Shown here in pieces: positions 23,952-30,587 of a stretch of 38,148 nt of DNA (position 1 is the first letter of the stretch; the number at the start of each line of letters is the position of its first letter). The notes below the pieces were generated by a model. The model was given only the letters and a program-made list of their open reading frames with translations, was not told where the DNA came from and made no database searches. The translations under genes and the position numbers were made by a program. Origin of the DNA: Candidatus Cloacimonadota bacterium (GTDB lineage Bacteria; Cloacimonadota; Cloacimonadia; Cloacimonadales; Cloacimonadaceae). The stretch spans positions 1 through 38,148 of the forward strand of contig JAQVIX010000016.1 of assembly GCA_028695495.1 (NCBI GenBank), written 5' to 3'.

Positions 23952-24662
23952 TTAGCCTCCCAAATCCTTCATGGTGATCGTGCTGAGATTTTTCGCAAGC
24001 GCCAGGGATTCCATCGAGTCCATTACCTTGATTGCCTGGCGCAGGTTCCCACCAGATACGCGATGGATATAGCGCACCACATCTTCATCCATCTTTATTT
24101 CCAGGATGGAAGTGGCAACCATGCTGAGGTCTTTCAGACTGCAGGGTAGAAATTGGTAAAACTGAGAGCAGCGATCGAAGTAATAGCGATTGATCTGTAG
24201 TAGCCGCTCCATGGCGTTTTCCATGCCCACCAAAATCACAATGGCGAGCGTCTCGTCCACGATGTCGCGGATCGCGCCTAAAAGCAAAGGGTTGCGGAAG
24301 CCATAATCGATCTCGTCTATCAGAATTACCGTATGTGGATGCAGTGCCAAAAGATTTACTGAGCGCTGAAATAGATCATGCGCAGAGCCCGCTACTGCAA
24401 TATCACCATATCCCAAAGATTTAGATAGTGTCCGCAGCAAGGTCTTTGAAAAGTTCTTGGCGGTGGTGGTGGCTTCCAGGCGAAGGTAAATGTAGTTTTC
24501 GCGAAGCGCTGTCCGCGTTGCCCAGGTGGTTTTTCCCAGACCCGGCGCACCATATACGAGACCGAGACCGACCATTTCGAGCTTTGGGCGCCGCTGGAGT
24601 TCGCTAATGCAGCGATTTGCTTCCAGAACGTTGTGAGTGGGGATTAGCTTTCCTTGTTTCAT
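23952..24662 (-). CDS. MuB-like transposition ATPase
   Basis: This 236-residue AAA+ ATPase has Walker A GAPGLGKTT (38-46), Walker B VILIDEID (112-119), a sensor-1 region ILVGMEN and a C-terminal SGGNLRQAIKVMDS helix. In Mu, MuB polymers bind target DNA, attract the transposase complex and confer target immunity. It starts 1 nt after the transposase stop. It is shorter than MuB (312 residues) and lacks its N-terminal HTH, like many MuB relatives. Confidence 0.85.
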   Translation of the reverse strand: MKQGKLIPTHNVLEANRCISELQRRPKLEMVGLGLVYGAPGLGKTTWATRTALRENYIYLRLEATTTAKNFSKTLLRTLSKSLGYGDIAVAGSAHDLFQRSVNLLALHPHTVILIDEIDYGFRNPLLLGAIRDIVDETLAIVILVGMENAMERLLQINRYYFDRCSQFYQFLPCSLKDLSMVATSILEIKMDEDVVRYIHRVSGGNLRQAIKVMDSMESLALAKNLSTITMKDLGG

Positions 24663-24663
24663 T

Positions 24664-26700
24664 TTATATTCCTCCTATTCCTCTTCTTTTTAGTGCATCT
24701 GTGAAGCTATTGCCTTTCGGTTCTGCTATTTGTATATCTTTCGTTTTAGCCGTTTTTTGCAAAATTTTGGCAACTACTTCGTTGGCAGATTCCTGGTCAA
24801 TGGGCGGGCTGATCATGGGCGGCTGACGGAAGGTGGGGTTGTTTTGGGATATCTCGTCCATTACGGCATCTTTGATATACTGCGTCTTCTTGATTACGGC
24901 AGCAACGTTTCGCTGTGCGCGTTTCATGGTTTGAGCCGTGTTTTTTTCGATCTGTTTGCGGAGACGACGGGTTTCTGAAAGCTCCTGGACGAGGCTTTGG
25001 CGCGCAATGGGATTATCCATCTCAATGGCGATAAAGCCATGTTGAGCCTCGCGCATAGGTGCCTGTGCTATGAATCTGCCAGTCAGATCATACACCAGTA
25101 TCCAGCGTAGATCAGAGTAATCGTAGCGGATGATCACCGGCTGACCTATGTGTTTTACAAAGTTTTCATGCCAATATCTACACTTATTCAACCATATTCC
25201 TTCGCTCCTGAGTTTTTTCCGCTCGGCTTTCAGCATCATAAAGTTGAGCTTTTCCGGCGAAATTGTGCGCTGCGGATCTATTGCGCGTGCCGCAAAGACC
25301 TCATAAGGTTTTTGTCCATTCAGTCCGGGGTGCGGACGCATCCCATATACATGGCGAAAATAGTAATATACCATATCCAGCGCTTCTTCCAAAAGCAAGG
25401 GCTTGCCGCTCTGCATTTTCTTTGCCCACTTTTCATTACGGGAATATTGAGCGGGTTTGTCGTCGATATTGCGACCACGGAAAGTTTTTTGGAAGCGCTC
25501 AAATTGCTCCTGAAGGCTGCGGAAAAAGCGTTCAATCACCTTTGCGCGGGCGTTGTAGGCTTCTGCAAATTGAGCCTGGATGCCCAGCCGCGGGAATATT
25601 CCAGCAAAATCCGCGTTGAGATCGTGCTCTTCCCAGCGATCGTGAAAAAGCTTAGACTTGAAGCCCTTGCCGTTGTCCAGGTATATGAATCTGGGCAAGA
25701 AGCCGAGATGCATAATAGCATTGCGCACGGCTACCAGGATGTGCTCAGATGATTCCGTGAGCACCAGTGATGCCCCGATGGGATACCGCGATGCCCAATC
25801 AATTATCAAAATAAGCGTGAGCCGCGCCGGTTTCCCCGTATGGGGATTTATTGTGTCAAAAGCCAGTATGTGCCCATCTGCTACCAGGACGTCCCCGGGA
25901 ATTAACATCGAGGTATCACGAATGATAGATTTTACGATGTTATCCTTTACATATTTGCTGCCCTTGCGCGCCTGTGCCCATTCGTCCGGATTTTGTGCGC
26001 GCCAATCCGCAATCCAGCGCTTGAGGGTTGATTCTGAGGACGGGCTATCGCAAAGACCCATGTGGGTATCGTGTTTGAGATTGCCGATGGCGGAGCCGAT
26101 GGAGATTTTGGGGCCATCTAAAAGAAGCGCCAGGAGGTAGTCTTGCTCAAATTCCGTCACCTTACGCCCCCGCTGGGCATCGGTATTTTGATGCACCAGC
26201 GCAAACATGTCGCGTCCAGATTCGTGCCACTTGCTTAGCCATTCGCGCAGAGCACGCTCGGAGCGCTTGCCTTTTAGCTTATATAGCTCCGGAGCCAAGG
26301 ATTTATCGTTGTAGCTGCGGGTGATCTGTTTCCAGGCCGTTCCTTTGGTCTCGGCGGCGTCCAGGATGTTTTCGGCGGCTTCGAGGAATTGAGCAAAAAG
26401 CTGAGCCTCATCCATTTTGTGAAGCGGCAGATGCTCGGAAGGAGTGAAATCTGGGATGGGTTCGCATGGTTCGCATGGTTCGCATGGTTCGCATGGTTCG
26501 CATGGTTCGCATGGTTCGCATGGTTCGCATGGTTCGCATGCGATCAACCATGTTGTCCGTCCCGATATGCTCGGATGTGGAACTTCTTTTATTTGGTGCA
26601 CTCCTCTTGCGATTTGCTTTTGAACAGCCCGCTCGCTGAGGTTCATTCTGTCTGCGTATTCTTTCACTGAAAGCCAATTTACATCATGCTGTTCTTTCAT
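24664..26700 (-). CDS. MuA-like DDE transposase
   Basis: This 678-residue enzyme is supported from ATG 26700 by AAGGAG 7 nt upstream; a longer frame to 26727 has no such site. The order is an N-terminal winged HTH (VKEYADRMNLSERAVQKQI), a nine-unit CEP repeat linker (55-81), end-binding domains, then the RNase H-like core with D275 (VLVADGHI), D342 (YLDNGKGF) and E390 (AKVIERFF) as the likely DDE triad, and a basic C-terminal domain that would contact MuB. The transposase probably acts on the sites at 135-507 and 30154-30271. A cysteine-rich linker is not usual for MuA. Confidence 0.9.
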   Translation of the reverse strand: MKEQHDVNWLSVKEYADRMNLSERAVQKQIARGVHQIKEVPHPSISGRTTWLIACEPCEPCEPCEPCEPCEPCEPCEPCEPIPDFTPSEHLPLHKMDEAQLFAQFLEAAENILDAAETKGTAWKQITRSYNDKSLAPELYKLKGKRSERALREWLSKWHESGRDMFALVHQNTDAQRGRKVTEFEQDYLLALLLDGPKISIGSAIGNLKHDTHMGLCDSPSSESTLKRWIADWRAQNPDEWAQARKGSKYVKDNIVKSIIRDTSMLIPGDVLVADGHILAFDTINPHTGKPARLTLILIIDWASRYPIGASLVLTESSEHILVAVRNAIMHLGFLPRFIYLDNGKGFKSKLFHDRWEEHDLNADFAGIFPRLGIQAQFAEAYNARAKVIERFFRSLQEQFERFQKTFRGRNIDDKPAQYSRNEKWAKKMQSGKPLLLEEALDMVYYYFRHVYGMRPHPGLNGQKPYEVFAARAIDPQRTISPEKLNFMMLKAERKKLRSEGIWLNKCRYWHENFVKHIGQPVIIRYDYSDLRWILVYDLTGRFIAQAPMREAQHGFIAIEMDNPIARQSLVQELSETRRLRKQIEKNTAQTMKRAQRNVAAVIKKTQYIKDAVMDEISQNNPTFRQPPMISPPIDQESANEVVAKILQKTAKTKDIQIAEPKGNSFTDALKRRGIGGI
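26461..26541 (-). repeat. Nine-copy 9-bp tandem repeat in the transposase gene
   Basis: Nine tandem copies of TTCGCATGG (the last ends in C) encode nine Cys-Glu-Pro triplets between the HTH and the end-binding domains of the transposase. The unit is a multiple of 3 bp, so copy-number change by slippage keeps the frame. It separates two DNA-binding parts, so its length could alter enhancer-to-end coordination. Confidence 0.95.
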
Positions 26701-26739
26701 CCTGCATCTCCTTATTAATCCATACAAATCTCCAAAAAT

Positions 26740-27008
26740 GGGCGGTTAGGCGTCGACTCCCGACCGCCCGGAGTTGCAGGTTTTGGTGCGCTATTTTTAG
26801 GGTGCCACCCCACTTTGCCCCAAGGCAAAGTCCCTTTTGAGATGGCACGCTAAAAACAGAATAGGACGCCTCTCGATCTATAATCTGGAGGGATTGCAGA
26901 AAGCTGAGGCGTCCCATGCTTGTTATCGTTCCTTTTCTATTTAAAATATTGAACCCTCTGCCCGCAGATGATAATGATTGGAGTGTGTTTTTGATTGACA
27001 GAGGGTTC
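26740..27008. repeat. Cluster of long inverted repeats, possible structured RNA
   Basis: The 26701-27062 gap has no supported gene but holds four stem-loops: GGGCGGT/ACCGCCC (26740-26746, 26763-26769); a 14-bp arm pair with one mismatch (26794-26807, 26843-26856) enclosing a perfect 8-bp hairpin ACTTTGCC-CCAA-GGCAAAGT (26812-26831); GGACGCCTC/GAGGCGTCC (26864-26872, 26906-26914); and GAACCCTCTG/CAGAGGGTTC (26951-26960, 26999-27008). GATAATGATT occurs twice (26970-26979, 27031-27040). They precede the plus-strand gene and the transposase gene. They could form a leader RNA, an antisense RNA or a protein-binding site. Confidence 0.6.
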
Positions 27009-27062
27009 GCTTTCAAAATACCAGTTCCTTGATAATGATTATTCCAAAGGAGTGTGGACATC

Positions 27063-27485
27063 ATGTTAATTAAAGCACCAATGCAAGGAGTTCATAGCGC
27101 TGTATTGCACCGGAAGCTGTTTGAACGGCTATCGGCATTAGAGCGTGAGTTCCCTCACTATTCCAAAGCTTTCCAAGACCTGTCTCATCAAGAGCTTTCG
27201 CATTTTCTGGCTTATGAAATCCCAGAAATGAAGCCAATTTACGAAAAATGGAGCGGATTGGATCAAAAAGAACCAAGCGATTATTTCCCTGCATATTGCC
27301 GTCTAAGGCGAGTCTTTGAAATGATCGACCTGAATCAAAAAGAAATACCTCTGATTGATTCCCAAAGACACATGTTTTTGAACGACTTAGAGTTTCTTTG
27401 CTTTGCCGATTTGTCTCAAATTTTAACGCTGCAAGAGGTGTTTGACCTTTTGGGTATCGACCTACAGGTGTTGCCAGAAGAATAG
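27063..27485 (+). CDS. Plus-strand moron-like gene
   Basis: A 140-residue acidic, Leu/Phe-rich helical protein (ending in LGIDLQVLPEE) is encoded opposite to the early operon. ATG 27063 has AAGGAG 10 nt upstream; GTG at 27054 is too close to that site. Upstream sequence has a possible TTGACA at 26995-27000 but a poor -10. A minus-strand frame, 27070-27582, covers the same DNA but has worse codon use. An oppositely oriented gene in the early region is typical of morons that act in the lysogen, for example in exclusion or host fitness; the actual role is unknown. Confidence 0.6.
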   Translation: MLIKAPMQGVHSAVLHRKLFERLSALEREFPHYSKAFQDLSHQELSHFLAYEIPEMKPIYEKWSGLDQKEPSDYFPAYCRLRRVFEMIDLNQKEIPLIDSQRHMFLNDLEFLCFADLSQILTLQEVFDLLGIDLQVLPEE

Positions 27486-27503
27486 CTTTTATCATAACTG
27501 CTT

Positions 27504-27782
27504 TCATCTCGCCACCCCCTTCGCATCCGGCAACGGACATTCGGGCAGATAACTGCCGCCCTTTAAGGCGTCTGCCACGCAAGGATAGAGGTGGTGGATA
27601 GTGGGTTTACGAAAAAGCCCATTGTGGGTTTTTTCGATGATGGCGCGACAAACTTGGACGACTTTTAGGGATTTAAAGTTGTCGTTGTCGTTTATAAACA
27701 CTACTTTGGACGTCCGAAGCGGACAGTCCTTGCAGCCGGTAATCTGTATGCTGATTCTGCTTCTTTTTTTGAAGATACTCAT
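27504..27782 (-). CDS. Cys-rich small early protein, copy 2
   Basis: ATG 27782 (MSIFKKRS...) overlaps the previous stop by 4 nt; a longer frame to 27818 reads into the upstream gene. The 92-residue protein is paralogous to the next upstream gene: both have GC[KN]DCP, then QVCRAI/QVCSAI and HHLYPCVADA...GSYLPECPLP. The Cys positions match, so a metal- or disulfide-dependent small domain is likely. Function is unknown. Confidence 0.55.
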   Translation of the reverse strand: MSIFKKRSRISIQITGCKDCPLRTSKVVFINDNDNFKSLKVVQVCRAIIEKTHNGLFRKPTIHHLYPCVADALKGGSYLPECPLPDAKGVAR

Positions 27783-28045
27783 TTCTTGTCTCCTTCGCCC
27801 GCTTCTGGTAGCGGGCATTCAGGCAGATAACTGCCGTTATTGATGGCATCAGCCACGCAGGGGTAGAGGTGGTGTGTGACTGGTTTACAAAGGATGTGGT
27901 TATATGCTTTCATCGTGATGGCGCTGCATACCTGCAGCGTGTAATAGCCGCCGTTCCTGCCTTTATACACTTTGGGAATACGGTGCGGACAGTCATTGCA
28001 GCCCTTTACCTTCATCTCCGCTATCGCATTCTTATATAGTTTCAT
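27779..28045 (-). CDS. Cys-rich small early protein, copy 1
   Basis: This 88-residue protein shares its Cys-rich core (GCNDCP, QVCSAI, LYPCVADA, PECPLP) with its neighbour, marking a tandem duplication. It overlaps the downstream copy by 4 nt and the upstream gene by 14 nt. Early phage proteins of this size often inhibit host functions, but none is shown here. Confidence 0.55.
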   Translation of the reverse strand: MKLYKNAIAEMKVKGCNDCPHRIPKVYKGRNGGYYTLQVCSAITMKAYNHILCKPVTHHLYPCVADAINNGSYLPECPLPEAGEGDKK

Positions 28046-28250
28046 TCTGCACCTCTCTGCCTATTAGCTTATCCATCTTTTCCCCCATCTCCAACACAAT
28101 GGCATACCAGGTCTTACAGAGTTCCGTATTATCTGCACACATCCCCATCGCCACTGTCGCCTTCTCTACCGATAGTTGGAACATCGCCGCCATATTCATT
28201 AAGAGCATCTCCCGCTCAAGCAGCACCTTTTCTTCATGCCTCTTACACAT
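28032..28250 (-). CDS. Small helical early protein
   Basis: This 72-residue acidic, Met-rich protein (EREMLLMNMAAMFQLSVEKA) overlaps the genes on both sides. It is all-helical in appearance with no recognised family. Confidence 0.45.
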   Translation of the reverse strand: MCKRHEEKVLLEREMLLMNMAAMFQLSVEKATVAMGMCADNTELCKTWYAIVLEMGEKMDKLIGREVQNETI

Positions 28251-28464
28251 TGCCCACCTCCCTTACCGGCAGCCCGATGGCTCGGCTAAATGCCCTGTTC
28301 TCTTCCATCCCGCGCCCGCTGATCGGCGTCATCCGCTCCTTCTCCACCCCGTCTATCCGGGTAAAAAGATACACCAGCTCCTGCCTTTTTATCGGCGCCT
28401 TCTGTTCCTTCTCCACCCCGTTTATCCGGCTGTAGAGATACACCAGTTCTTTCCTCGTTTTCAT
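28243..28464 (-). CDS. Early protein with an internal duplication
   Basis: This 73-residue protein contains two copies of a 22-residue unit: KELVYLYSRINGVEKEQ and RQELVYLFTRIDGVEKER. The two units make up about residues 5-48. The start overlaps the upstream Cro/Ner-like gene by 4 nt (ATGA). The repeat may form a helical hairpin; function is unknown. Confidence 0.5.
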   Translation of the reverse strand: MKTRKELVYLYSRINGVEKEQKAPIKRQELVYLFTRIDGVEKERMTPISGRGMEENRAFSRAIGLPVREVGNV

Positions 28465-28655
28465 CGCATACCTCCATGCGTCTTTATGTATTCCTGTATT
28501 TGCGCTCTGCGCTCGCGCGCTACGCGTTTATCGTTCAATATCTTGCACACATAATCACTGCTCAGCCCCAAAGCCGCAGCCACTTCCTTCTGGCTGATCC
28601 CCTTCCGCGCCATCCCAGCCCGCAAGTCCCGAACTCCTATCTTTCTGTTTGACAT
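28461..28655 (-). CDS. Cro/Ner-like DNA-binding protein
   Basis: ATG 28655 has GAGGT six nt upstream, so 64 residues is preferred to the longer frame from 28733. It is an HTH protein (GISQKEVAAALGLSSDYVCK followed by KILNDKRVARERR). It is the first early gene, divergent from the repressor, which is where Mu keeps Ner and lambda keeps Cro. It probably turns down the early promoter and repressor. Confidence 0.65.
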   Translation of the reverse strand: MSNRKIGVRDLRAGMARKGISQKEVAAALGLSSDYVCKILNDKRVARERRAQIQEYIKTHGGMR

Positions 28656-28674
28656 TCTTACCTCACTAATTATA

Positions 28675-28734
28675 TTGTCAGTGTATAAGGACAAGATACA
28701 CAAACCTTGTATTATGTCAAGCAAAAAATACAAG
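28675..28734. promoter_or_regulatory. Divergent operator and early promoter
   Basis: On the minus strand TTGACA (28715-28720), a 16-bp spacer and TATCTT (28693-28698) can drive the Cro/Ner-like gene. Overlapping palindromes are GTGTAT-N9-ATACAC (28681-28701), TTGTC-N10-GACAA (28675-28694) and CTTGTATT-N13-AATACAAG (28706-28734). Binding of the repressor at these sites would cover the promoter. A plus-strand promoter for the repressor is not clear. Confidence 0.6.
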
Positions 28735-28755
28735 AATTATGTATTTAGGAGAACC

Positions 28756-29403
28756 ATGGAAGTCCCCGAAAGAATTAAAACCTTGATTAGCATGAACATG
28801 CTAACTCAAAAAAAGTTTGCCGAAAGTATCGGCATCAGTCCTGCGCGTCTTAATAATTACCTCGCTGGACTCTCTAAGGTTCCCCAAGATATTTCTATTA
28901 AAATTGCAGACAAATATAATTGTTCTCTCGCTTGGCTCCTTACCGGCGAAGGCGAAATGTTTAATAAGGAACGCACGCGCGAGGGGAAGTCGCCCATGAT
29001 CCGTCTGCCCGTGGTGGGAGATATTGCCGCAGGCGCGCCGATGGAGATAGTCCCGGACGAAGACCCGCGCTATATCGAGGTCTCGTTCAAATTGCTTCGT
29101 TATCCGCCTCCATATCTGGTCTTCAATATCGCCGGGGAGAGCATGCGCCCTTTCCTGGAGCCTGGGGATGTGGTGGTGTGTAGCCAGGATTGGCGCAATG
29201 TGGATATAGACGGTAAGATAATGGCGTTTCGCACGCCGGATGGAATCACAGTTAAAACCTTGCGCGAAGACTACCCGCACAAGACAACCTGGCTCATGCC
29301 AATCAATAATCAATACGCCCCGAAGCCTTATTGTGAGGATGATGAAGAGATCGTCATGATCGGGATTTTGGATTTGGTAATCAGGGAGATTAATAGGAGT
29401 TAA
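28756..29403 (+). CDS. CI/LexA-type phage repressor
   Basis: The 215-residue start at ATG 28756 is preceded by AGGAGA at 28747-28752; an upstream frame from 28675 is weaker. The N-terminus is an XRE-type HTH (LTQKKFAESIGISPARLNNY). The C-terminus is an S24 autoproteolysis domain with Ala92-Gly93 (AAGAPM), Ser129 (GESMRPF) and Lys167 (VKTL). This fits a RecA-stimulated repressor, so induction by DNA damage is likely, unlike Mu's c repressor, which is not LexA-like. Confidence 0.85.
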   Translation: MEVPERIKTLISMNMLTQKKFAESIGISPARLNNYLAGLSKVPQDISIKIADKYNCSLAWLLTGEGEMFNKERTREGKSPMIRLPVVGDIAAGAPMEIVPDEDPRYIEVSFKLLRYPPPYLVFNIAGESMRPFLEPGDVVVCSQDWRNVDIDGKIMAFRTPDGITVKTLREDYPHKTTWLMPINNQYAPKPYCEDDEEIVMIGILDLVIREINRS

Positions 29404-29405
29404 TT

Positions 29406-30128
29406 ATGTTAATCGTAGTGGCAATAGCCGGTCTTGTCATCGTAGTGTATTTTGTTTTCAAAAATAGAACTAATAACTTGCAAGACACCGTAGAAAGAGA
29501 CAGTATGCCTGATGAGCAAAATAGCCTTGGCATCAATATTGGACTTTGGGAAAATGATGAAGCCCTCAGGATTGCCCATTATTTATTTGGCATCTATCAA
29601 ACCTCCTCAAGAAGTGAAGCAGAATACCACTACAGGTCAAGATTAGAAGTTATATCCAGACACCTGTTCGATCTGAAAGAACATGTAGGGAATGAACATA
29701 TAAAAAAATCAAAAAAATATGTTGCCATTATATCTGAATACAACAGAGTGGCAGACCAGTACAAGCGCAGGAAAGATAAGCTTTTGGCAGACTCAAAATC
29801 TATTTCCCCGTCCTCTGATATGCGGCATTGCCCCTCATGTTTAGAAGATATTGGTAAAGAAGTTGCCAGAGTAAGAATGTGCCCTAAATGCGGCGAAAAG
29901 ATATTAATATTCAGAAGCATCCCGGATAACTGGTTTCTGGTGAACGAATCCCAAAATACTAAACTCAAAGAAATGTGGAGTGCTGTCGCTAATTATCAAG
30001 TTCCCAATATCCTTGATGCGTTTTGTTACAGTGAAAAAGTCGCCGCAGAATTAGAGCGTATGATCGACAAACATGTGAAAGAAGAAGAAAAAAAGAAAAA
30101 AGCCAAAAACCTAACCATCGATTATTAA
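29406..30128 (+). CDS. Repressor-linked membrane zinc-ribbon protein
   Basis: This 240-residue protein has an N-terminal membrane anchor (LIVVAIAGLVIVVYFVF, about 2-18), a helical middle, CPSCLEDI...CPKCGEKI (CxxC twice, about 142-161) and a basic, Lys/Glu-rich end. It starts 2 nt after the repressor gene with a ribosome-binding site inside that gene, so it is co-expressed in the lysogen. That makes it a candidate exclusion or lysogenic-conversion protein; its function is unknown. Confidence 0.6.
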   Translation: MLIVVAIAGLVIVVYFVFKNRTNNLQDTVERDSMPDEQNSLGINIGLWENDEALRIAHYLFGIYQTSSRSEAEYHYRSRLEVISRHLFDLKEHVGNEHIKKSKKYVAIISEYNRVADQYKRRKDKLLADSKSISPSSDMRHCPSCLEDIGKEVARVRMCPKCGEKILIFRSIPDNWFLVNESQNTKLKEMWSAVANYQVPNILDAFCYSEKVAAELERMIDKHVKEEEKKKKAKNLTIDY

Positions 30129-30153
30129 CAAAAAATCATATATCCTTTCCCCC

Positions 30154-30271
30154 ATTTGCAGAAATCGCTGACCCAATTTGCAGAAATAGATGACCCAAAA
30201 TCTTGTCGTCAATGGCGAGACGACTCCCATTTGCAGAAATCACTGACCCAATTTGCAGAAATAGATGACCC
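30154..30271. promoter_or_regulatory. Four transposase-binding-like sites at the repressor end
   Basis: Two tandem pairs of the same motif as at the other end, inverted: 30154-30174, 30176-30196, 30229-30249 and 30251-30271. Pair centres are 22 bp apart. Variant ATAGATGACC occurs at the outermost site of each pair, and ATCACTGACC or ATCGCTGACC at the inner one. The outermost copy lies inside the terminal inverted repeat. Confidence 0.75.
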
Positions 30272-30277
30272 TTTACA
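30244..30277 (-). repeat. Terminal inverted repeat, repressor end
   Basis: It matches 127-160 in reverse complement at 33 of 34 positions and ends CTTTACA, giving the TG...CA termini of a Mu-type element. Confidence 0.92.
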
Positions 30278-30282
30278 TTTCT
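30278..30282. repeat. Target-site duplication, right copy (TTTCT)
   Basis: Identical to 122-126, immediately outside the prophage terminus. Confidence 0.9.
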
Positions 30283-30587
30283 TCCGATGGCATGATAACC
30301 AACACCGGTTTCATGTCAAGAAGAAAAAGCTTGACAATAAATAGAGTAACAAGCGGCTTTTCCCAATTCCATTGGTGGGTTCTTTCGCGTCCTCGTGTCG
30401 AGCGAGGGCAAAGCCCGAGAATATAAGCAGCTACATTGTATATCAATATGTTGCGGTTCGGGAATTGCATGCGGTTTCCCAAAAGGGGCAGGCACACATA
30501 CCAGCCCCTACAATTATAATGTAACGTTTATCGTGCAGTTTTTGCATTTCTGGATAGCTCCAGAATACAAAAAAGCTGAAGAACTCT
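30283..30587. other. Host intergenic DNA
   Basis: No gene is supported apart from the small interrupted frame crossing the insertion site. It holds a hairpin GGGGCAGG/CCAGCCCC (30485-30492, 30501-30508) of the kind found in bacterial REP-like intergenic repeats. Confidence 0.5.

Larger units (their letters stand above)
127..30277. mobile_element. Complete Mu-like transposable prophage (30.15 kb)
   Basis: The ends are defined by 5'-TG...CA-3' termini, a 34-bp terminal inverted repeat (127-160 and 30244-30277, one mismatch) and a 5-bp target duplication. Inside are a MuA-like transposase, MuB-like ATPase, GemA-like and DUF3164 proteins, a CI-type repressor, terminase, MuF, portal, capsid and tail genes, so all functional modules are present. 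The repressor end, equivalent to the Mu left end, is on the right of the window. No gene is obviously broken, so the prophage looks recent and possibly active. Head and tail genes are not all Mu-type: the portal looks PBSX/P2-like and no sheath gene is seen. Confidence 0.95.

Noticed and set aside
26461-26541. CRISPR or minisatellite outside genes
   Set aside because: The 9-bp repeat is in frame inside the transposase and encodes CEP triplets.
26684-27064. 126-codon minus-strand frame upstream of the transposase
   Set aside because: It crosses the stem-loop cluster and has no coding character.
27070-27582. Minus-strand frame opposite the moron-like gene
   Set aside because: It continues the early operon direction, but codon use and composition are poorer than for the plus-strand frame, which has its own ribosome-binding site. 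Not fully excluded.
135-30271. End motif as an IS21-type insertion end
   Set aside because: The only transposase between the copies is MuA-like with a MuB partner and phage genes; the 5-bp duplication and TG/CA ends fit Mu. A shared ancestry of sites with IS elements cannot be excluded.
30156-30344. 62-codon plus-strand frame at the phage end
   Set aside because: It only translates the end-site repeats and crosses the prophage boundary.
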